Positions 14,635 to 24,359 of a DNA stretch of 53,803 nucleotides are shown in pieces. Position numbers and translations under genes: made by a program. The stretch comes from Fidelibacterota bacterium. Lineage in GTDB: Bacteria > Fidelibacterota > UBA8477 > JABMPR01. The stretch spans positions 1 to 53,803 of the forward strand of contig JABIFX010000031.1 in assembly GCA_018650445.1 (NCBI GenBank), given 5' to 3'. The stretch's first letter is position 1. The number at the start of each line of letters is the position of its first letter. The notes beneath the pieces are model-generated. The model worked only from the letters and a program-made list of their open reading frames with translations. It was not told the origin of the DNA and searched no databases.

Positions 14635-16077
14635 ATGCGGAAAGTATCCTTCTTCAAATACGCAATGAAGATATCGATCATCCTTCTCATTCTGAGTGTG
14701 ATGTGGTCATGTAGTTTTTTTGGTGACCGGAAAAAGGATCATTACATTCCTGTGGAATTTGATCTCCAGAATGAAGTCGGACCCTTCAATGGTCTTGGCG
14801 CCAATGTTCCTCTCAGCTTTTACAGTCGTAGGATGAAAGTGCTACAGACCTTCAATGAGCTAGGTATCAAATATATTCGTGTTAAACGTGAAGATGAGAA
14901 TTGGGATGATATTCTGGCTTTACGTGCTTCAACGTCTCGCCTGGGAATTAAATGGATTTACAGTCTGGATGCCATCCCGGGTGAATTCCTGGATGACTAT
15001 GGGAAACTGGCTGATGTGAAAGGCTTTGCAGGGTGGTGGGCAGAGGAGGTGGATGAGCTGCTCTACCAAGATGTCCCAGCTGATTATATTGAACTATTAG
15101 ATTCCCCCGATATTCTGAGAGGTGATTCCCTGGCCCTTACCTCCGATTTGTTTAATGAATTGATTCATGCTACCCGTACCGAGCTAGATCTGCGAGATTT
15201 TCAAAATGTCGACATTGTGGGACCAGGACTCTCGTCCCCGGCATTTGGTGGTGACCTGGAAACCTGGTATATGGATCTTGATCAAGCTGGTTTTGATATA
15301 TTACCATTCTGGACGGTTCATAGCTGGGGAAACAGACTTGAAGGCGGCATGGTCGGTAACGCATTGGGGAACTTCTTTGAATACCTGGAGAGGATTGAAT
15401 CGAGGAAACCTCTTTTGGTTAATTCATTTGCTACCTCTGAGACAAAATTTAATGATATCCAGTATCCAGATCCCAATCAGTACGACCTTTTGGGAAACTT
15501 GAATACATTTGAAACATATTACTACAGCGCGACATTCACCCTACCATACGCATTGAGGGTGTATTCCAATACTTTAGATCTATTAAAAAATAAAGAAGTC
15601 GTGCCTTTCCTCTATCAACTTTATGATGCTCCTGCTGATGTGAAATACAAAAAAAGATCCTGGGGCCTGTTGGATCTGAATGGTGGTGAGAAACCTATTT
15701 TTTCTCTGCTATCTCAACTGATGAAAAGGGTTCCCAAACAATCAACCATCATATCAACCCTTGATCCGACTCAGGATGGATTAAATGCCATGACCTTCAA
15801 GAATTCAGATGAAGTACTCGTCACAGTTATAAATGAAGGTCTGGAGCCTAAATCTATCCAGGTAAGTCTGCGGGGAATAGGTCGCAAATTAGAAATTAAG
15901 AGCGCTGAGATTCACTTTGCTCTTAATATCTTTCCCCCTGAGCAGGGCAAAAAAGATATAATCGGAACAGAAGAGCAAGAATTAAAACTTCGTTCCGATG
16001 GCGCCAACGACAGCTACGTATTTGCTCTCATGCTCAAACCTCAATCCATTTTTGTAGGCGAATTTCAATACAAATAG
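14635..16077 (+). CDS. Glycoside-hydrolase-like lipoprotein (TIM-barrel type)
   Basis: A 480-residue protein with a lipoprotein signal ending LSVMWSC. The next ~330 residues have the alternating pattern and sequence style of clan-A glycoside hydrolases (FNELGIKYIRVKREDENWDD, KWIYSLDAIPG, VDIVGPGLSSP, PFWTVHSWG, LLVNSFATSE). The C-terminal ~100 residues look like a small beta-sandwich (VLVTVINEGLEPKSIQVSL). I cannot place it in a numbered GH family or confirm the two catalytic acids. It may be a carbohydrate-active surface lipoprotein or a non-catalytic relative. ATG 14635 lacks a strong SD; an internal ATG ten codons later is possible. Confidence 0.65.
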   Translation: MRKVSFFKYAMKISIILLILSVMWSCSFFGDRKKDHYIPVEFDLQNEVGPFNGLGANVPLSFYSRRMKVLQTFNELGIKYIRVKREDENWDDILALRASTSRLGIKWIYSLDAIPGEFLDDYGKLADVKGFAGWWAEEVDELLYQDVPADYIELLDSPDILRGDSLALTSDLFNELIHATRTELDLRDFQNVDIVGPGLSSPAFGGDLETWYMDLDQAGFDILPFWTVHSWGNRLEGGMVGNALGNFFEYLERIESRKPLLVNSFATSETKFNDIQYPDPNQYDLLGNLNTFETYYYSATFTLPYALRVYSNTLDLLKNKEVVPFLYQLYDAPADVKYKKRSWGLLDLNGGEKPIFSLLSQLMKRVPKQSTIISTLDPTQDGLNAMTFKNSDEVLVTVINEGLEPKSIQVSLRGIGRKLEIKSAEIHFALNIFPPEQGKKDIIGTEEQELKLRSDGANDSYVFALMLKPQSIFVGEFQYK

Positions 16078-16167
16078 ATTCGCACAGCCAATGCAGGCTG
16101 ATGATTCATCATTTCATTTGAAAGTATTTTGAACAATTCTACCAAGTTAGTCTAGATTGATCGTGAT

Positions 16168-17466
16168 ATGGATAAACTGACCACCAGGAAGATATTCAAG
16201 TTTTGGTTACCCCTTGCTGGGACCTGGCTCATGATGTCCCTTGAGGGACCTTTTATTGCGGCCATTATAGCCCGTCTTGTAGACCCAAAATTCAACCTGG
16301 CCGCCTACGGGGTTGCCTTCTCATTTGCCCTCATTGTTGAAGCACCGGTTATCATGATGATGACTGCCTCCACCTCCCTGGTCAAAGATTACAATTCACT
16401 GCGAAAACTCCGTCAATACACCTGGATATTGAATGGTATCATAACTCTGGCCATGCTTATTCTCATCATACCAAAGATATTCTTTTTTATCACCCTTGAT
16501 CTGATTGGACTACCGGTAAACGTAGCTAAGCTGACCCATGTCGCCACTATCATTTTATTGCCCTGGCCTGGCGCCATTGGCTTCCGGCGATTCTATCAGG
16601 GTGTATTGATCCGGAACCATGCAACACGGCGGGTGGCTTTTGGAACAGTTATTCGTCTCATATCCATGGCATCTACAGCACTTGGGCTGTTCATTTTTAC
16701 CAAGCTCCCAGGTGTATACATCGGTACTGCAGCATTATCCGCCGGTGTAACCATGGAAGCGATGAGTACCAGAATAATGGTCAGGAAAATTTTACGGAGG
16801 ATTAAAACAGCCCCGGATACGGATGCAGAACCAGCTGAGCCCGCAGTGCCGCTGACCTTCCAGTACATTAATAAATTTTACTACCCACTGGCGCTGACAT
16901 CCATGCTCACTCTGGGTGTTCACCCACTGATTACCTTCTTTATTGGGAAAAGTCAAATGGCGCTGGAATCGCTGGCTGTTCTGCCTGTGGTGAGCTCATT
17001 CGTATTTTTGTTTCGGGGAGTAGGACTCTCATTTCAGGAAGCAGCTATTACCATGCTGGGCTCCAATAAAGAGAATGATAAAGCGATCTATAAATTTGCC
17101 GCTGTATTAGGACTTACTCTTGCGTCGGCACTTATTATCACAGCCATTACACCACTGTCAAAATTATGGTTCTCAAAGGTGAGTGGGCTTAGCGCAGAAT
17201 TAACTGGATTAGCCCTGACACCCCTGCTCATCATGGGTCTATTCCCAGCCTCAACGGTATTGATTTCCATGCAGCGGGCTATCCTGGTTAAAGATGGTCA
17301 GACCAGTCCTATTACAAATGCCACAATTATTGAAGTTCTGACCATCATTAGTGTTCTCTACATTAGCATTATTCATTTATCTGCAGTTGGCGTGGTGGCT
17401 GCAGCTTCAGCCTTTTTATCAGGACGATTGGCAGCCAATACCTACTTGTATTTTAAAACGAGATGA
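16168..17466 (+). CDS. Multi-pass membrane exporter of the MATE/MOP type
   Basis: A 432-residue polytopic protein with about twelve hydrophobic segments in two halves, separated by a hydrophilic loop near residue 215 (TAPDTDAEPAEPAVP). The helix pattern, length and a conserved-looking FRRFYQGVLIR block after helix 4 suit the MOP superfamily (MATE efflux, polysaccharide flippase or ANKH-like). I cannot choose between these. It follows the glycosidase-like lipoprotein by 90 bp. The ATG at 16168 is kept because the first hydrophobic segment begins about 10 residues later. Confidence 0.7.
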   Translation: MDKLTTRKIFKFWLPLAGTWLMMSLEGPFIAAIIARLVDPKFNLAAYGVAFSFALIVEAPVIMMMTASTSLVKDYNSLRKLRQYTWILNGIITLAMLILIIPKIFFFITLDLIGLPVNVAKLTHVATIILLPWPGAIGFRRFYQGVLIRNHATRRVAFGTVIRLISMASTALGLFIFTKLPGVYIGTAALSAGVTMEAMSTRIMVRKILRRIKTAPDTDAEPAEPAVPLTFQYINKFYYPLALTSMLTLGVHPLITFFIGKSQMALESLAVLPVVSSFVFLFRGVGLSFQEAAITMLGSNKENDKAIYKFAAVLGLTLASALIITAITPLSKLWFSKVSGLSAELTGLALTPLLIMGLFPASTVLISMQRAILVKDGQTSPITNATIIEVLTIISVLYISIIHLSAVGVVAAASAFLSGRLAANTYLYFKTR

Positions 17467-17548
17467 ACAACGTCCATAAAAATGTTATCATAGATACAAG
17501 TCCATATATAAGACCTTGATACCCCTGCTAAAGAAACGTATTTTTGCC

Positions 17549-19501
17549 ATGCTAAACCGTGAAAATCTGGAAGACCTCAGAAAGGAACACACAATTAAAG
17601 CTAGATTGTGGTCATTTGTTAAATCCGGGCTAATTCTAATGATACTGGCATTTCAATTTGTCAGTTGTTCTAATGGAACTTCTACGAATCCAGTTGCCAG
17701 AAATGGCATTCTTGATCTTCGGGATCATGAATTTATCAGTCACCTCAGGCTTGATGGTGAATGGAGATTTGTCTGGCGGGACACCAGCTCTTCAGGTATT
17801 GCCGCTTCTGACGACCATATAAATATTGAGGTCCCTGATTCCTGGAAGGGCTATCGCTATCATGGAATGAAGCTGCCTGGACATGGAGCCGGAAGTTATT
17901 TTCTAACTATTCTCATCCCGGAACGATCTGAATCATATGCTATAAAAATTTCAACAACCGGTACAGCCTACAATCTATTTGTTAATGAAGATCTTGTGGG
18001 AAGCGTAGGTATCTATTCTATTGATTCAAGTATGTCTCGACCTCTGTATGACCCACAAATATTCAACCTTGGCCCCCTCTCCAATCAATTGACCCTGAGA
18101 ATCGATGTATCCAATTATGATCATCGACTGGGAGGACTCTGGGAGTCCATCACCTTTGGGACGACTGAAGAAATTTACGAATATCGTGAAAAACAGGTCG
18201 CCATGACGCTGTTTATGTTCGGTACCATCTTTGTCATGGGTATTTATCACCTCGGTGTATTCTCATTGAGCACCCGCGGGACAGCCGCCCTCTATTTTGG
18301 GATTTTCTGCTTAATTATCGGATTGAGAACCCTGACCACGGGCGAAATTTTCATCCACCAAATTTGGCCATCCCTTTCTTGGCAAGTGCTGATCAAACTT
18401 GAATATCTCACATTTTACACCGGCATCCCCATATTTTTCCTATTTGTGCGCTTGCAGTTCCCTGACGAACTCAATGCGCGGGTCAGCCAGGCCGTGGTTG
18501 GAATATCATCCCTGTTCGTGTTATTGGTTCTGTTTACCCGGGTGGATACTTTTTCGGCAACATTGACTTACTTCCAACCCTTGAGTCTTCTCCTTATGCT
18601 GTATGTCATCTATGGCCTTGTTCTGGCATTTATCCGCGGTGAAGAGGGTTCTACCATGGTTCTGGTGGGATTTCTGTCCATTGTGATCACTTTCATGAAT
18701 GATATGCTTTATGTCGCAAATGTACTGCATACCGGGCATCTCATCTCACTTGGTCTACTCATTTTTATTTTAACTCAGGCCTTTTTGATTTCAATCCGCT
18801 TCTCAAAAGCATACTCCACTATTGAGCTTCAACGTACCAAACTTGAGCGGACCAATACAGCTTATCAGGCTGAAATTGAGAGTCGGAAATCAGCTGAACA
18901 GGAAGTGCTTCAGCATAAAGAAAATCTCGAGGACTTGGTTGAGGATCGTACTGCTGAATTGCAGATTGCCAACAAACGTCTTGAAGAATTATCCCGTGTT
19001 GATGGTTTAACCGGAATAGCTAACCGCCGCCGTCTCGATGAGGAACTGGACCGGGAGTGGAAACGTATGCTACGTGAAAAACGTCCACTCAGTGTGGTGC
19101 TGTGCGATATCGACCACTTCAAGCTCTACAATGATACCTATGGTCATCAAGGTGGTGATGAATGCCTCATTCGCGTAGCCAATGCAATTAGAGAGTCCGT
19201 TAACCGGCCTGGTGATTTAACAGCCCGCTATGGTGGTGAGGAATTTTGTCTGGTTCTACCAGAGACCAGTGGGCTTGGAGCTCTGCAAATTGCAGAACTG
19301 GTTAGGAAGAATGTCTCAGAAATGAACCTGGAGCACAAGTCATCCCCAGTAGCAGATAGAGTCACACTCAGTCTGGGTGTTGCTACCCTCATCCCTGATC
19401 TGGGAAGTCAACCCAGCGTTTTATTGGAAGGTGCCGATAGAGCTCTCTATCAGGCGAAGGGCAATGGTCGTAATCGGGTTGAACAAAACCTTATCGAATA
19501 A
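17549..19501 (+). CDS. Diguanylate cyclase with 7TMR-DISM sensor
   Basis: A 650-residue protein. A signal-like segment ending FQFVSC comes first. Next is a ~150-residue periplasmic beta-domain (DISMED2-like, GILDLRDHEF.SHLRLDGEWRF), then seven transmembrane helices (about 195-395). A coiled coil (about 405-455) and a GGDEF domain follow. The active-site signature is GGEEF near residue 562, with the product-inhibition I-site RPGD five residues upstream, so it should make cyclic-di-GMP and be feedback-inhibited. I prefer ATG 17549; a TTG at 17516 is possible. The sensor would bind an extracellular carbohydrate-like or small ligand by family analogy. The downstream hairpin at 19518-19541 separates it from the convergent gene. 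Confidence 0.93.
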   Translation: MLNRENLEDLRKEHTIKARLWSFVKSGLILMILAFQFVSCSNGTSTNPVARNGILDLRDHEFISHLRLDGEWRFVWRDTSSSGIAASDDHINIEVPDSWKGYRYHGMKLPGHGAGSYFLTILIPERSESYAIKISTTGTAYNLFVNEDLVGSVGIYSIDSSMSRPLYDPQIFNLGPLSNQLTLRIDVSNYDHRLGGLWESITFGTTEEIYEYREKQVAMTLFMFGTIFVMGIYHLGVFSLSTRGTAALYFGIFCLIIGLRTLTTGEIFIHQIWPSLSWQVLIKLEYLTFYTGIPIFFLFVRLQFPDELNARVSQAVVGISSLFVLLVLFTRVDTFSATLTYFQPLSLLLMLYVIYGLVLAFIRGEEGSTMVLVGFLSIVITFMNDMLYVANVLHTGHLISLGLLIFILTQAFLISIRFSKAYSTIELQRTKLERTNTAYQAEIESRKSAEQEVLQHKENLEDLVEDRTAELQIANKRLEELSRVDGLTGIANRRRLDEELDREWKRMLREKRPLSVVLCDIDHFKLYNDTYGHQGGDECLIRVANAIRESVNRPGDLTARYGGEEFCLVLPETSGLGALQIAELVRKNVSEMNLEHKSSPVADRVTLSLGVATLIPDLGSQPSVLLEGADRALYQAKGNGRNRVEQNLIE

Positions 19502-19517
19502 TCAGACAATATTCAGA

Positions 19518-19541
19518 TTCTCGAATTTTTTTATTCGAGAA
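19518..19541. terminator. Hairpin between convergent genes
   Basis: A perfect 9-bp stem, TTCTCGAAT and ATTCGAGAA, with a six-T loop. It lies 17 bases after the cyclase stop and covers the last codons of the convergent transglutaminase-like gene. There is no T-tract after the stem on either strand, so classical intrinsic termination is doubtful. Confidence 0.5.
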
Positions 19542-21006
19542 CTTTCCACTCAAAATTCCACCTCCACTTGTCAAAATAAAGGTTACCACCTGACCATTCA
19601 ACTTCACCTCTTTGACTGTCTACAGTCTCAGAGCGAAAATGTTGCTTGGGGGGTGTGAATGGCTGACTGATGTCGTCATTAAATATGATACGATAACTAT
19701 CCATCCCACTGAGATAGAACCAGTGAAGTTGGGGGTCACTGCTCTTTCGCAGGCCATAGGTGACATCCATGGGGACCCAGCCATAAGGTTCAAAATAGAT
19801 CATACCACAATCATGCATGCTGTCATCTGGTGGTTGAAGTTCCCAGCCTGATTGCCACCGAGCGGGTATGCCACTGATTCGACAGAGTGTGATAAAAAAC
19901 AGGGTTTGTATACCACAATCACCGTGATGATTCTGGAGGGCATACTCAGGAATACAGAGAATGCTGGAATATTCTCTGGCAGATGCCCAGGGAGTATTGT
20001 TATCAACCCAGGCAAAGAGGAGCTGAGCCCTATGATAAGGATTTTGTTCATCTCCCACAATCTCACTTGCCAGTGCTTTCAGATCATCTGTAAAAACGAT
20101 ATGGGGAGCATCCTCAGAAAGATACTTTTCCAAGCTGTCCTTGTTTTTTAGCTGAGTGACCCGATCCGCATCAATCGCCTGAAAAACAGCATGGGAGGTA
20201 AACTCATATTCGACTGAAAATTTTGTGGTCTCGCCTGCTATGGCTGGTTTCTCCATAAATACGGATCGCTGTAATGCATCTGGAGCCGCCAGCTGATGTT
20301 CAATCGGCAAAGTTTGAATCATATCGATGTTCACCTGACGACCCTCAATATAACGGGGATAGGGTATCCAGCATTTGACCATCTCACCTGCTGGGACTTC
20401 ATCGGCCAGGACCTCCACACTCTGCTTGATGTGTAGTCGCCGTGGCTCTACAAAAAGTTTTTGTGAGTCGTTGGCGGCTTTGATAACTTGAGCATTGTGT
20501 ACATCCAGTACCAGCTTGGCTCCTGAACCTGAACTGATTTCATCCTCAGAATGTTGAGCGACCCATATTTTTTTCATTTCAGCATTGATACGGAAGAGAT
20601 TGCGACCTGCATAGGTGAAATAACGCTTCTCCCCATCGATGATTTTAAACTCCAGAGATTTCTCATTGTCCCAGCGTACGATGTCAGCCGCAGTCACATC
20701 GGGATAATATTTTTTGATATAGCTCAGGACCTCTTCTGGAGTCTTAGTAAAATCAGCTTTTACCCGCCTCAAGCGCTCTATCTCAAAGCTGTAAACATTA
20801 CGATCCTGTTCTGATAACATTGGGTCATCCAGATATTGAGTGATCAATTGAGTAGCTGCTGTAAATTCTCCATTCCAAATGGCCTGATCTATCTGCTCCT
20901 TCATAGTGTTTGAATCCTCGATCATATTTTGAGTACTACACATACCAATTACCCCAAGAGTAAATACTATGAGGATTTTCGTCAAATCGAATTTTTTCCT
21001 GAACAT
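19531..21006 (-). CDS. Exported transglutaminase-like protein
   Basis: A 491-residue protein with an N-terminal hydrophobic segment (about 9-24), so probably exported. The C-terminal half is a transglutaminase-like core with the catalytic triad in order: Cys in HHGDCGIQTLF, His in SMHDCGMIYF and Asp in VPMDVTYG. Bacterial members are generally cysteine peptidases or of unknown function. The N-terminal half (about 40-300) is a mixed alpha/beta region I cannot assign. ATG 21006 has GGGGG six bases upstream. It is the last of three - strand genes after a lipid kinase and an acyltransferase, with a 60-bp gap. Confidence 0.85.
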   Translation of the reverse strand: MFRKKFDLTKILIVFTLGVIGMCSTQNMIEDSNTMKEQIDQAIWNGEFTAATQLITQYLDDPMLSEQDRNVYSFEIERLRRVKADFTKTPEEVLSYIKKYYPDVTAADIVRWDNEKSLEFKIIDGEKRYFTYAGRNLFRINAEMKKIWVAQHSEDEISSGSGAKLVLDVHNAQVIKAANDSQKLFVEPRRLHIKQSVEVLADEVPAGEMVKCWIPYPRYIEGRQVNIDMIQTLPIEHQLAAPDALQRSVFMEKPAIAGETTKFSVEYEFTSHAVFQAIDADRVTQLKNKDSLEKYLSEDAPHIVFTDDLKALASEIVGDEQNPYHRAQLLFAWVDNNTPWASAREYSSILCIPEYALQNHHGDCGIQTLFFITLCRISGIPARWQSGWELQPPDDSMHDCGMIYFEPYGWVPMDVTYGLRKSSDPQLHWFYLSGMDSYRIIFNDDISQPFTPPKQHFRSETVDSQRGEVEWSGGNLYFDKWRWNFEWKVLE

Positions 21007-21066
21007 GATTTACCCCCGATTAAAAATGAATTTCTAATTGCCAATAATGGTTGCGTAGTAAATACC

Positions 21067-21801
21067 CTAATTATTGGCGTTAAGTTTCCCCGCTTCAAAA
21101 GGCTCCAACCCATCATAAATCGCATTGTAGGTAGCAGATAGAACTTCATCCAGTTCCATGTCAGCCATGATTTCTGCGCGGATAATCGGTTGAAAACGAA
21201 CCATTATTGGACCTGGGTTTAAATGCAAAGACTCCTTGTTCTTAATGTTAAATACACCTGAAAAGGAGATGGGTACGATATGGGCCCCACTTTCTTTGGC
21301 AAAACGAAAAACGAGGCGCTTAAAGGGAATAAGTTGACCGTCCTTTGATCTACCACCCTCGGGAAGAACCACGATGGGGAAGCCTTCCTGAAGTTTCTGT
21401 TTAGCCAGATTGAAACTTTTAAGCGAGGCACGGATGTTTTCTCTTCGGATAGGGATATTTCCCATCCGTTTCACCAGGGAGCCATATATTGGGTAGTTTG
21501 TATGATTCTCGGCGAGCATCCCTACATAGTATTCTGGAACGATTGCTTTTAGAAGTGGGAGATCCATGAGACTGCCATGGTTAGCCATGAATATCAATGG
21601 CTCTCCTGTAGGCAGAGCTTCTGCATACTCAATCTGCAGATCACAATTTAATATTTTAAATAGGGTCAGAGTGCGACGTCTAAGCCAGGTATCATAGGCT
21701 TGAGGCGGTTGAAAGTAGGATCGAAAAAATAGAATCAGCAAGACAGGAGCATAATAACCCCACCCAACTATCCAATAATACAGGGAAAGTAGTGTTCTCA
21801 T
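21067..21801 (-). CDS. 1-acyl-sn-glycerol-3-phosphate acyltransferase (PlsC-type)
   Basis: A 244-residue membrane-associated acyltransferase. Motif I is NHGSLMD (NHxxxxD catalytic pair), and the PEGGRSKDG block corresponds to the EGxR phosphate-binding motif. One hydrophobic N-terminal segment (about 8-30) is visible. It would add a second acyl chain to lysophosphatidate or a similar acceptor at the cytoplasmic membrane. Its ATG overlaps the TGA of the upstream lipid-kinase gene (ATGA at 21798-21801). The pairing with a diacylglycerol-kinase-family enzyme supports a role in phospholipid or glycolipid turnover. The exact acceptor is not determined. Confidence 0.9.
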   Translation of the reverse strand: MRTLLSLYYWIVGWGYYAPVLLILFFRSYFQPPQAYDTWLRRRTLTLFKILNCDLQIEYAEALPTGEPLIFMANHGSLMDLPLLKAIVPEYYVGMLAENHTNYPIYGSLVKRMGNIPIRRENIRASLKSFNLAKQKLQEGFPIVVLPEGGRSKDGQLIPFKRLVFRFAKESGAHIVPISFSGVFNIKNKESLHLNPGPIMVRFQPIIRAEIMADMELDEVLSATYNAIYDGLEPFEAGKLNANN

Positions 21802-22688
21802 TTCCAGAAAACATCAATTGCTTGTTTTAAACAATCGATCTCCAGGGGGGTAGAGCCCATGAGTTCACCATCTGGTGTCAATACTTTAGGGATATTTGAT
21901 TCAATTTTAATATGGCTGGCCTGGAAACAGTCCACCTCTTCCATATGGATATGCTCGCCAGTGATTATCTTGGGGAAACTCTTCATAAGACCAATTCTGC
22001 TTTTTGGACCAAGAATGGTAACATCAAGCAGCCCATCATCGGTTTTTGCGGCAGGGGCCATGAGATAATTACCGGTATACCGGGAATTTGAGATTTCTAC
22101 AAACACGTTTTCTCTTTCGATGAGCTGACCATCTAGATTCAGACTGACCTGGAACGTTTTTAATCGCAGAATATGGTAGAAACTGCCCAGAGTATATGAT
22201 AAACTTCCCAGGAATTTCAACTTATTTGCTGTAGCAACAATATCTGCTACCAGACCAACACCCAGGATGTTCAAGTAGAACCAGGTTTGTCCCTCATTGG
22301 CAAACTTTCCCACGTCAAACTTTTGAATCTTTCCAGCTTTAATGATGTCTAGAGCAGGCTTCCAATCATGGTCATGTAATTCCATATCTTTGACAAAGGC
22401 ATTGCTTGTTCCCACTGGAATTACACCAATTGGGATACGCTTGGCAGAATTATTCCCAAAATAACCGTTTACAACCTCGAACAGTGTGCCATCGCCACCA
22501 GCCGCTATAACAGCGCTATATTCACTAAAGTCAGCTTCTTTGACTAACTCCATCCCATGACCTCGGTGGTCTGTGATCAGAATGTCACTGGCTAAGTCAA
22601 TTTCCTGGAGGTACGCTTCAATTTGAGGTAAAAGTTTACCCGCCCGTCCACGGGCAGCCCATGGATTATAAATAATGAGATTTTTCAT
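21798..22688 (-). CDS. Diacylglycerol/lipid kinase family protein
   Basis: A 296-residue protein of the DgkB/YegS/sphingosine-kinase-like fold: N-terminal NPWAARGRAGK, GGDGTLFEVVNGY at about 68-80 and IGVIPVGTSNAF. GGDGT is the nucleotide-binding signature, and the C-terminal beta-sandwich includes LTPDGE. These enzymes phosphorylate a lipid hydroxyl with ATP. It is the first of three co-oriented genes (kinase, PlsC, transglutaminase-like). A second, differently placed kinase of the same family is at 25689-26609. The lipid substrate is unknown. Confidence 0.92.
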   Translation of the reverse strand: MKNLIIYNPWAARGRAGKLLPQIEAYLQEIDLASDILITDHRGHGMELVKEADFSEYSAVIAAGGDGTLFEVVNGYFGNNSAKRIPIGVIPVGTSNAFVKDMELHDHDWKPALDIIKAGKIQKFDVGKFANEGQTWFYLNILGVGLVADIVATANKLKFLGSLSYTLGSFYHILRLKTFQVSLNLDGQLIERENVFVEISNSRYTGNYLMAPAAKTDDGLLDVTILGPKSRIGLMKSFPKIITGEHIHMEEVDCFQASHIKIESNIPKVLTPDGELMGSTPLEIDCLKQAIDVFWK

Positions 22689-22733
22689 CGGATCCGTTCG
22701 TTCTATTTTTTTTTGTTAATCGATTTAATATAG

Positions 22734-22763
22734 TTGAAAAAACGTTTCATCTTTGTAGATAAT
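22734..22763 (+). promoter_or_regulatory. Possible sigma-70 promoter for tldD
   Basis: TTGAAA (22734-22739) and GATAAT (22758-22763) with an 18-bp spacer, in the divergent gap before tldD. The predicted leader is about 100 bases. The match is fair, but the AT-rich background makes chance plausible. Confidence 0.35.
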
Positions 22764-22871
22764 TCAGTGATATGACAAGATGCAGGACTTGATTGTAGTG
22801 GGCTATTCATTTAGTTTTCATGGCTCAATCAACTCTGATGGAGCAAGCTTGATTTAAACGAAGGAAACACA

Positions 22872-24302
22872 ATGGATCTACATCAATTACTTTCTGGTAT
22901 TGACGTCAGAGCTGACTGGATCGGTCTGCGTTATGTAAAGGAAAATACAGGATTTCGACTGGTCAGGGATGGAAAACCCGAGGCCAATACAAGAGAATCA
23001 AAGCAAGGTGTTATGGTAGAAGTACTGGTAAATGGCCAGTTCGCCTACTATGGAACCAGCCGTCTCGATAAGCCAGGCATTCAGGCTGCTGCCGAGCGAG
23101 CTGTAAAGTTAGCGACTGCAGCATCCAAATATAGCCTGCACTCTTTTGGTACTGATGCTCGACCTGTGGCCAAGGGGAGTTACAGCTCACCCTTTCAAAC
23201 AGCTGCTGATGCATTCTCTCCAGGAGAGCTATCGGATTTGCTCATTAAAGCGACTGCAGAATTAAAAGTTTCAGATAAAGTGGTTACCACCAATGCCATG
23301 GCACGAACCGTGGAAACTGAATCTCATTTTGTGGCTTCAAATGGAAGCGATGTTGAACAGAAATATCTCATGGTCTCGGCAGACTATTCTGCTATCGCCC
23401 ATGAAGGCAGCGTGACACAAAAGCGGACAGATGGTGGTCTTTTAGCTAAAAGTTATCAGGCCGGTATGGAAGTATTCAATGAAGCTGATGTGCTGGCGCG
23501 CTGTCGTAATATCGGTGCAGAAGCGGTTGAATTGCTCACGGCAGAAGAATGTCCTACTGGCACCATGGATCTTATCCTGGCCCCTGACCAGATGATGCTG
23601 CAAATCCACGAAAGTGTGGGTCACGCTTTGGAGATTGATAGAATTCTCGGTGATGAGCGTAACTACGCGGGTTGGAGTTTTGTCCGATTGGAAGACTTTG
23701 GCAAGCTGCAGTATGGTTCACCCCTCATGAATATCACCTTTGATCCCTATGTGGAGAATCAATTTGCCTCCTATGCCTATGATGATGGTGGCTTGAAAGC
23801 TGAGAAGGAGTTTCTTATTAAAGATGGTCTCCTGATTCGCGGTCTGGGTGGAATGGAGAGTCAATTACGTTCTGGCATTAATGGTGTCGCCAACTTCAGG
23901 GCCAGCTCCTGGAACCGTGCTCCCATCGATAGAATGGCCAATCTCAATCTGGAACCAGGCAATTCAACTCAGGATGAAATGATTGCTGCAGTCGAACGGG
24001 GTGTTTATATGACCTCAAATCGATCCTGGTCCATTGATGACTATAGAAACAAATTTCAGTTTGGTTGTGAATATGGAAAGCTCATCGAAAACGGGAAACT
24101 GACCAAAACGGTTAAGAACCCTAATTACCGAGCCATCTCAAATCCATTCTGGCGCAGTCTGAAAATGTTGGGGAATAGAGATACCTTTGAAGTTTATGGA
24201 ACTCCATTCTGTGGTAAAGGTGAACCCAATCAGATCATTCGTGTCGGACATGCCAGCCCATTATGTTTGTTTGATAGTGTGGAAATATTTGGCGGGGCTT
24301 AA
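22872..24302 (+). CDS. tldD: TldD metalloprotease subunit
   Basis: A 476-residue protein with the TldD catalytic motif HESVGH at 246-251 (HExxxH, zinc site). The flanking conserved blocks GGLKAEKEFLIKDG, a Met-Glu-Ser region and YMTSNRSWSIDDYRNKFQF are typical. TldD works with TldE/PmbA as a heterodimeric exopeptidase of unfolded peptides, in E. coli for microcin B17 and CcdA processing. The partner gene follows 57 bp downstream. AAGGA six bases before ATG 22872 fixes the start. No RiPP precursor was recognised nearby, so a general peptide-degrading role is more likely. Confidence 0.95.
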   Translation: MDLHQLLSGIDVRADWIGLRYVKENTGFRLVRDGKPEANTRESKQGVMVEVLVNGQFAYYGTSRLDKPGIQAAAERAVKLATAASKYSLHSFGTDARPVAKGSYSSPFQTAADAFSPGELSDLLIKATAELKVSDKVVTTNAMARTVETESHFVASNGSDVEQKYLMVSADYSAIAHEGSVTQKRTDGGLLAKSYQAGMEVFNEADVLARCRNIGAEAVELLTAEECPTGTMDLILAPDQMMLQIHESVGHALEIDRILGDERNYAGWSFVRLEDFGKLQYGSPLMNITFDPYVENQFASYAYDDGGLKAEKEFLIKDGLLIRGLGGMESQLRSGINGVANFRASSWNRAPIDRMANLNLEPGNSTQDEMIAAVERGVYMTSNRSWSIDDYRNKFQFGCEYGKLIENGKLTKTVKNPNYRAISNPFWRSLKMLGNRDTFEVYGTPFCGKGEPNQIIRVGHASPLCLFDSVEIFGGA

Positions 24303-24359
24303 AAGCGCTCCCAATGCATCTGCAATCCAAACAGCTGATAATATTTATTGAGGTACCTT

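Noticed and set aside
19531-21006. Lipobox in the transglutaminase-like protein (IGMC)
   Set aside because: The residue before Cys is Met, which does not fit the lipobox; ordinary export is assumed.
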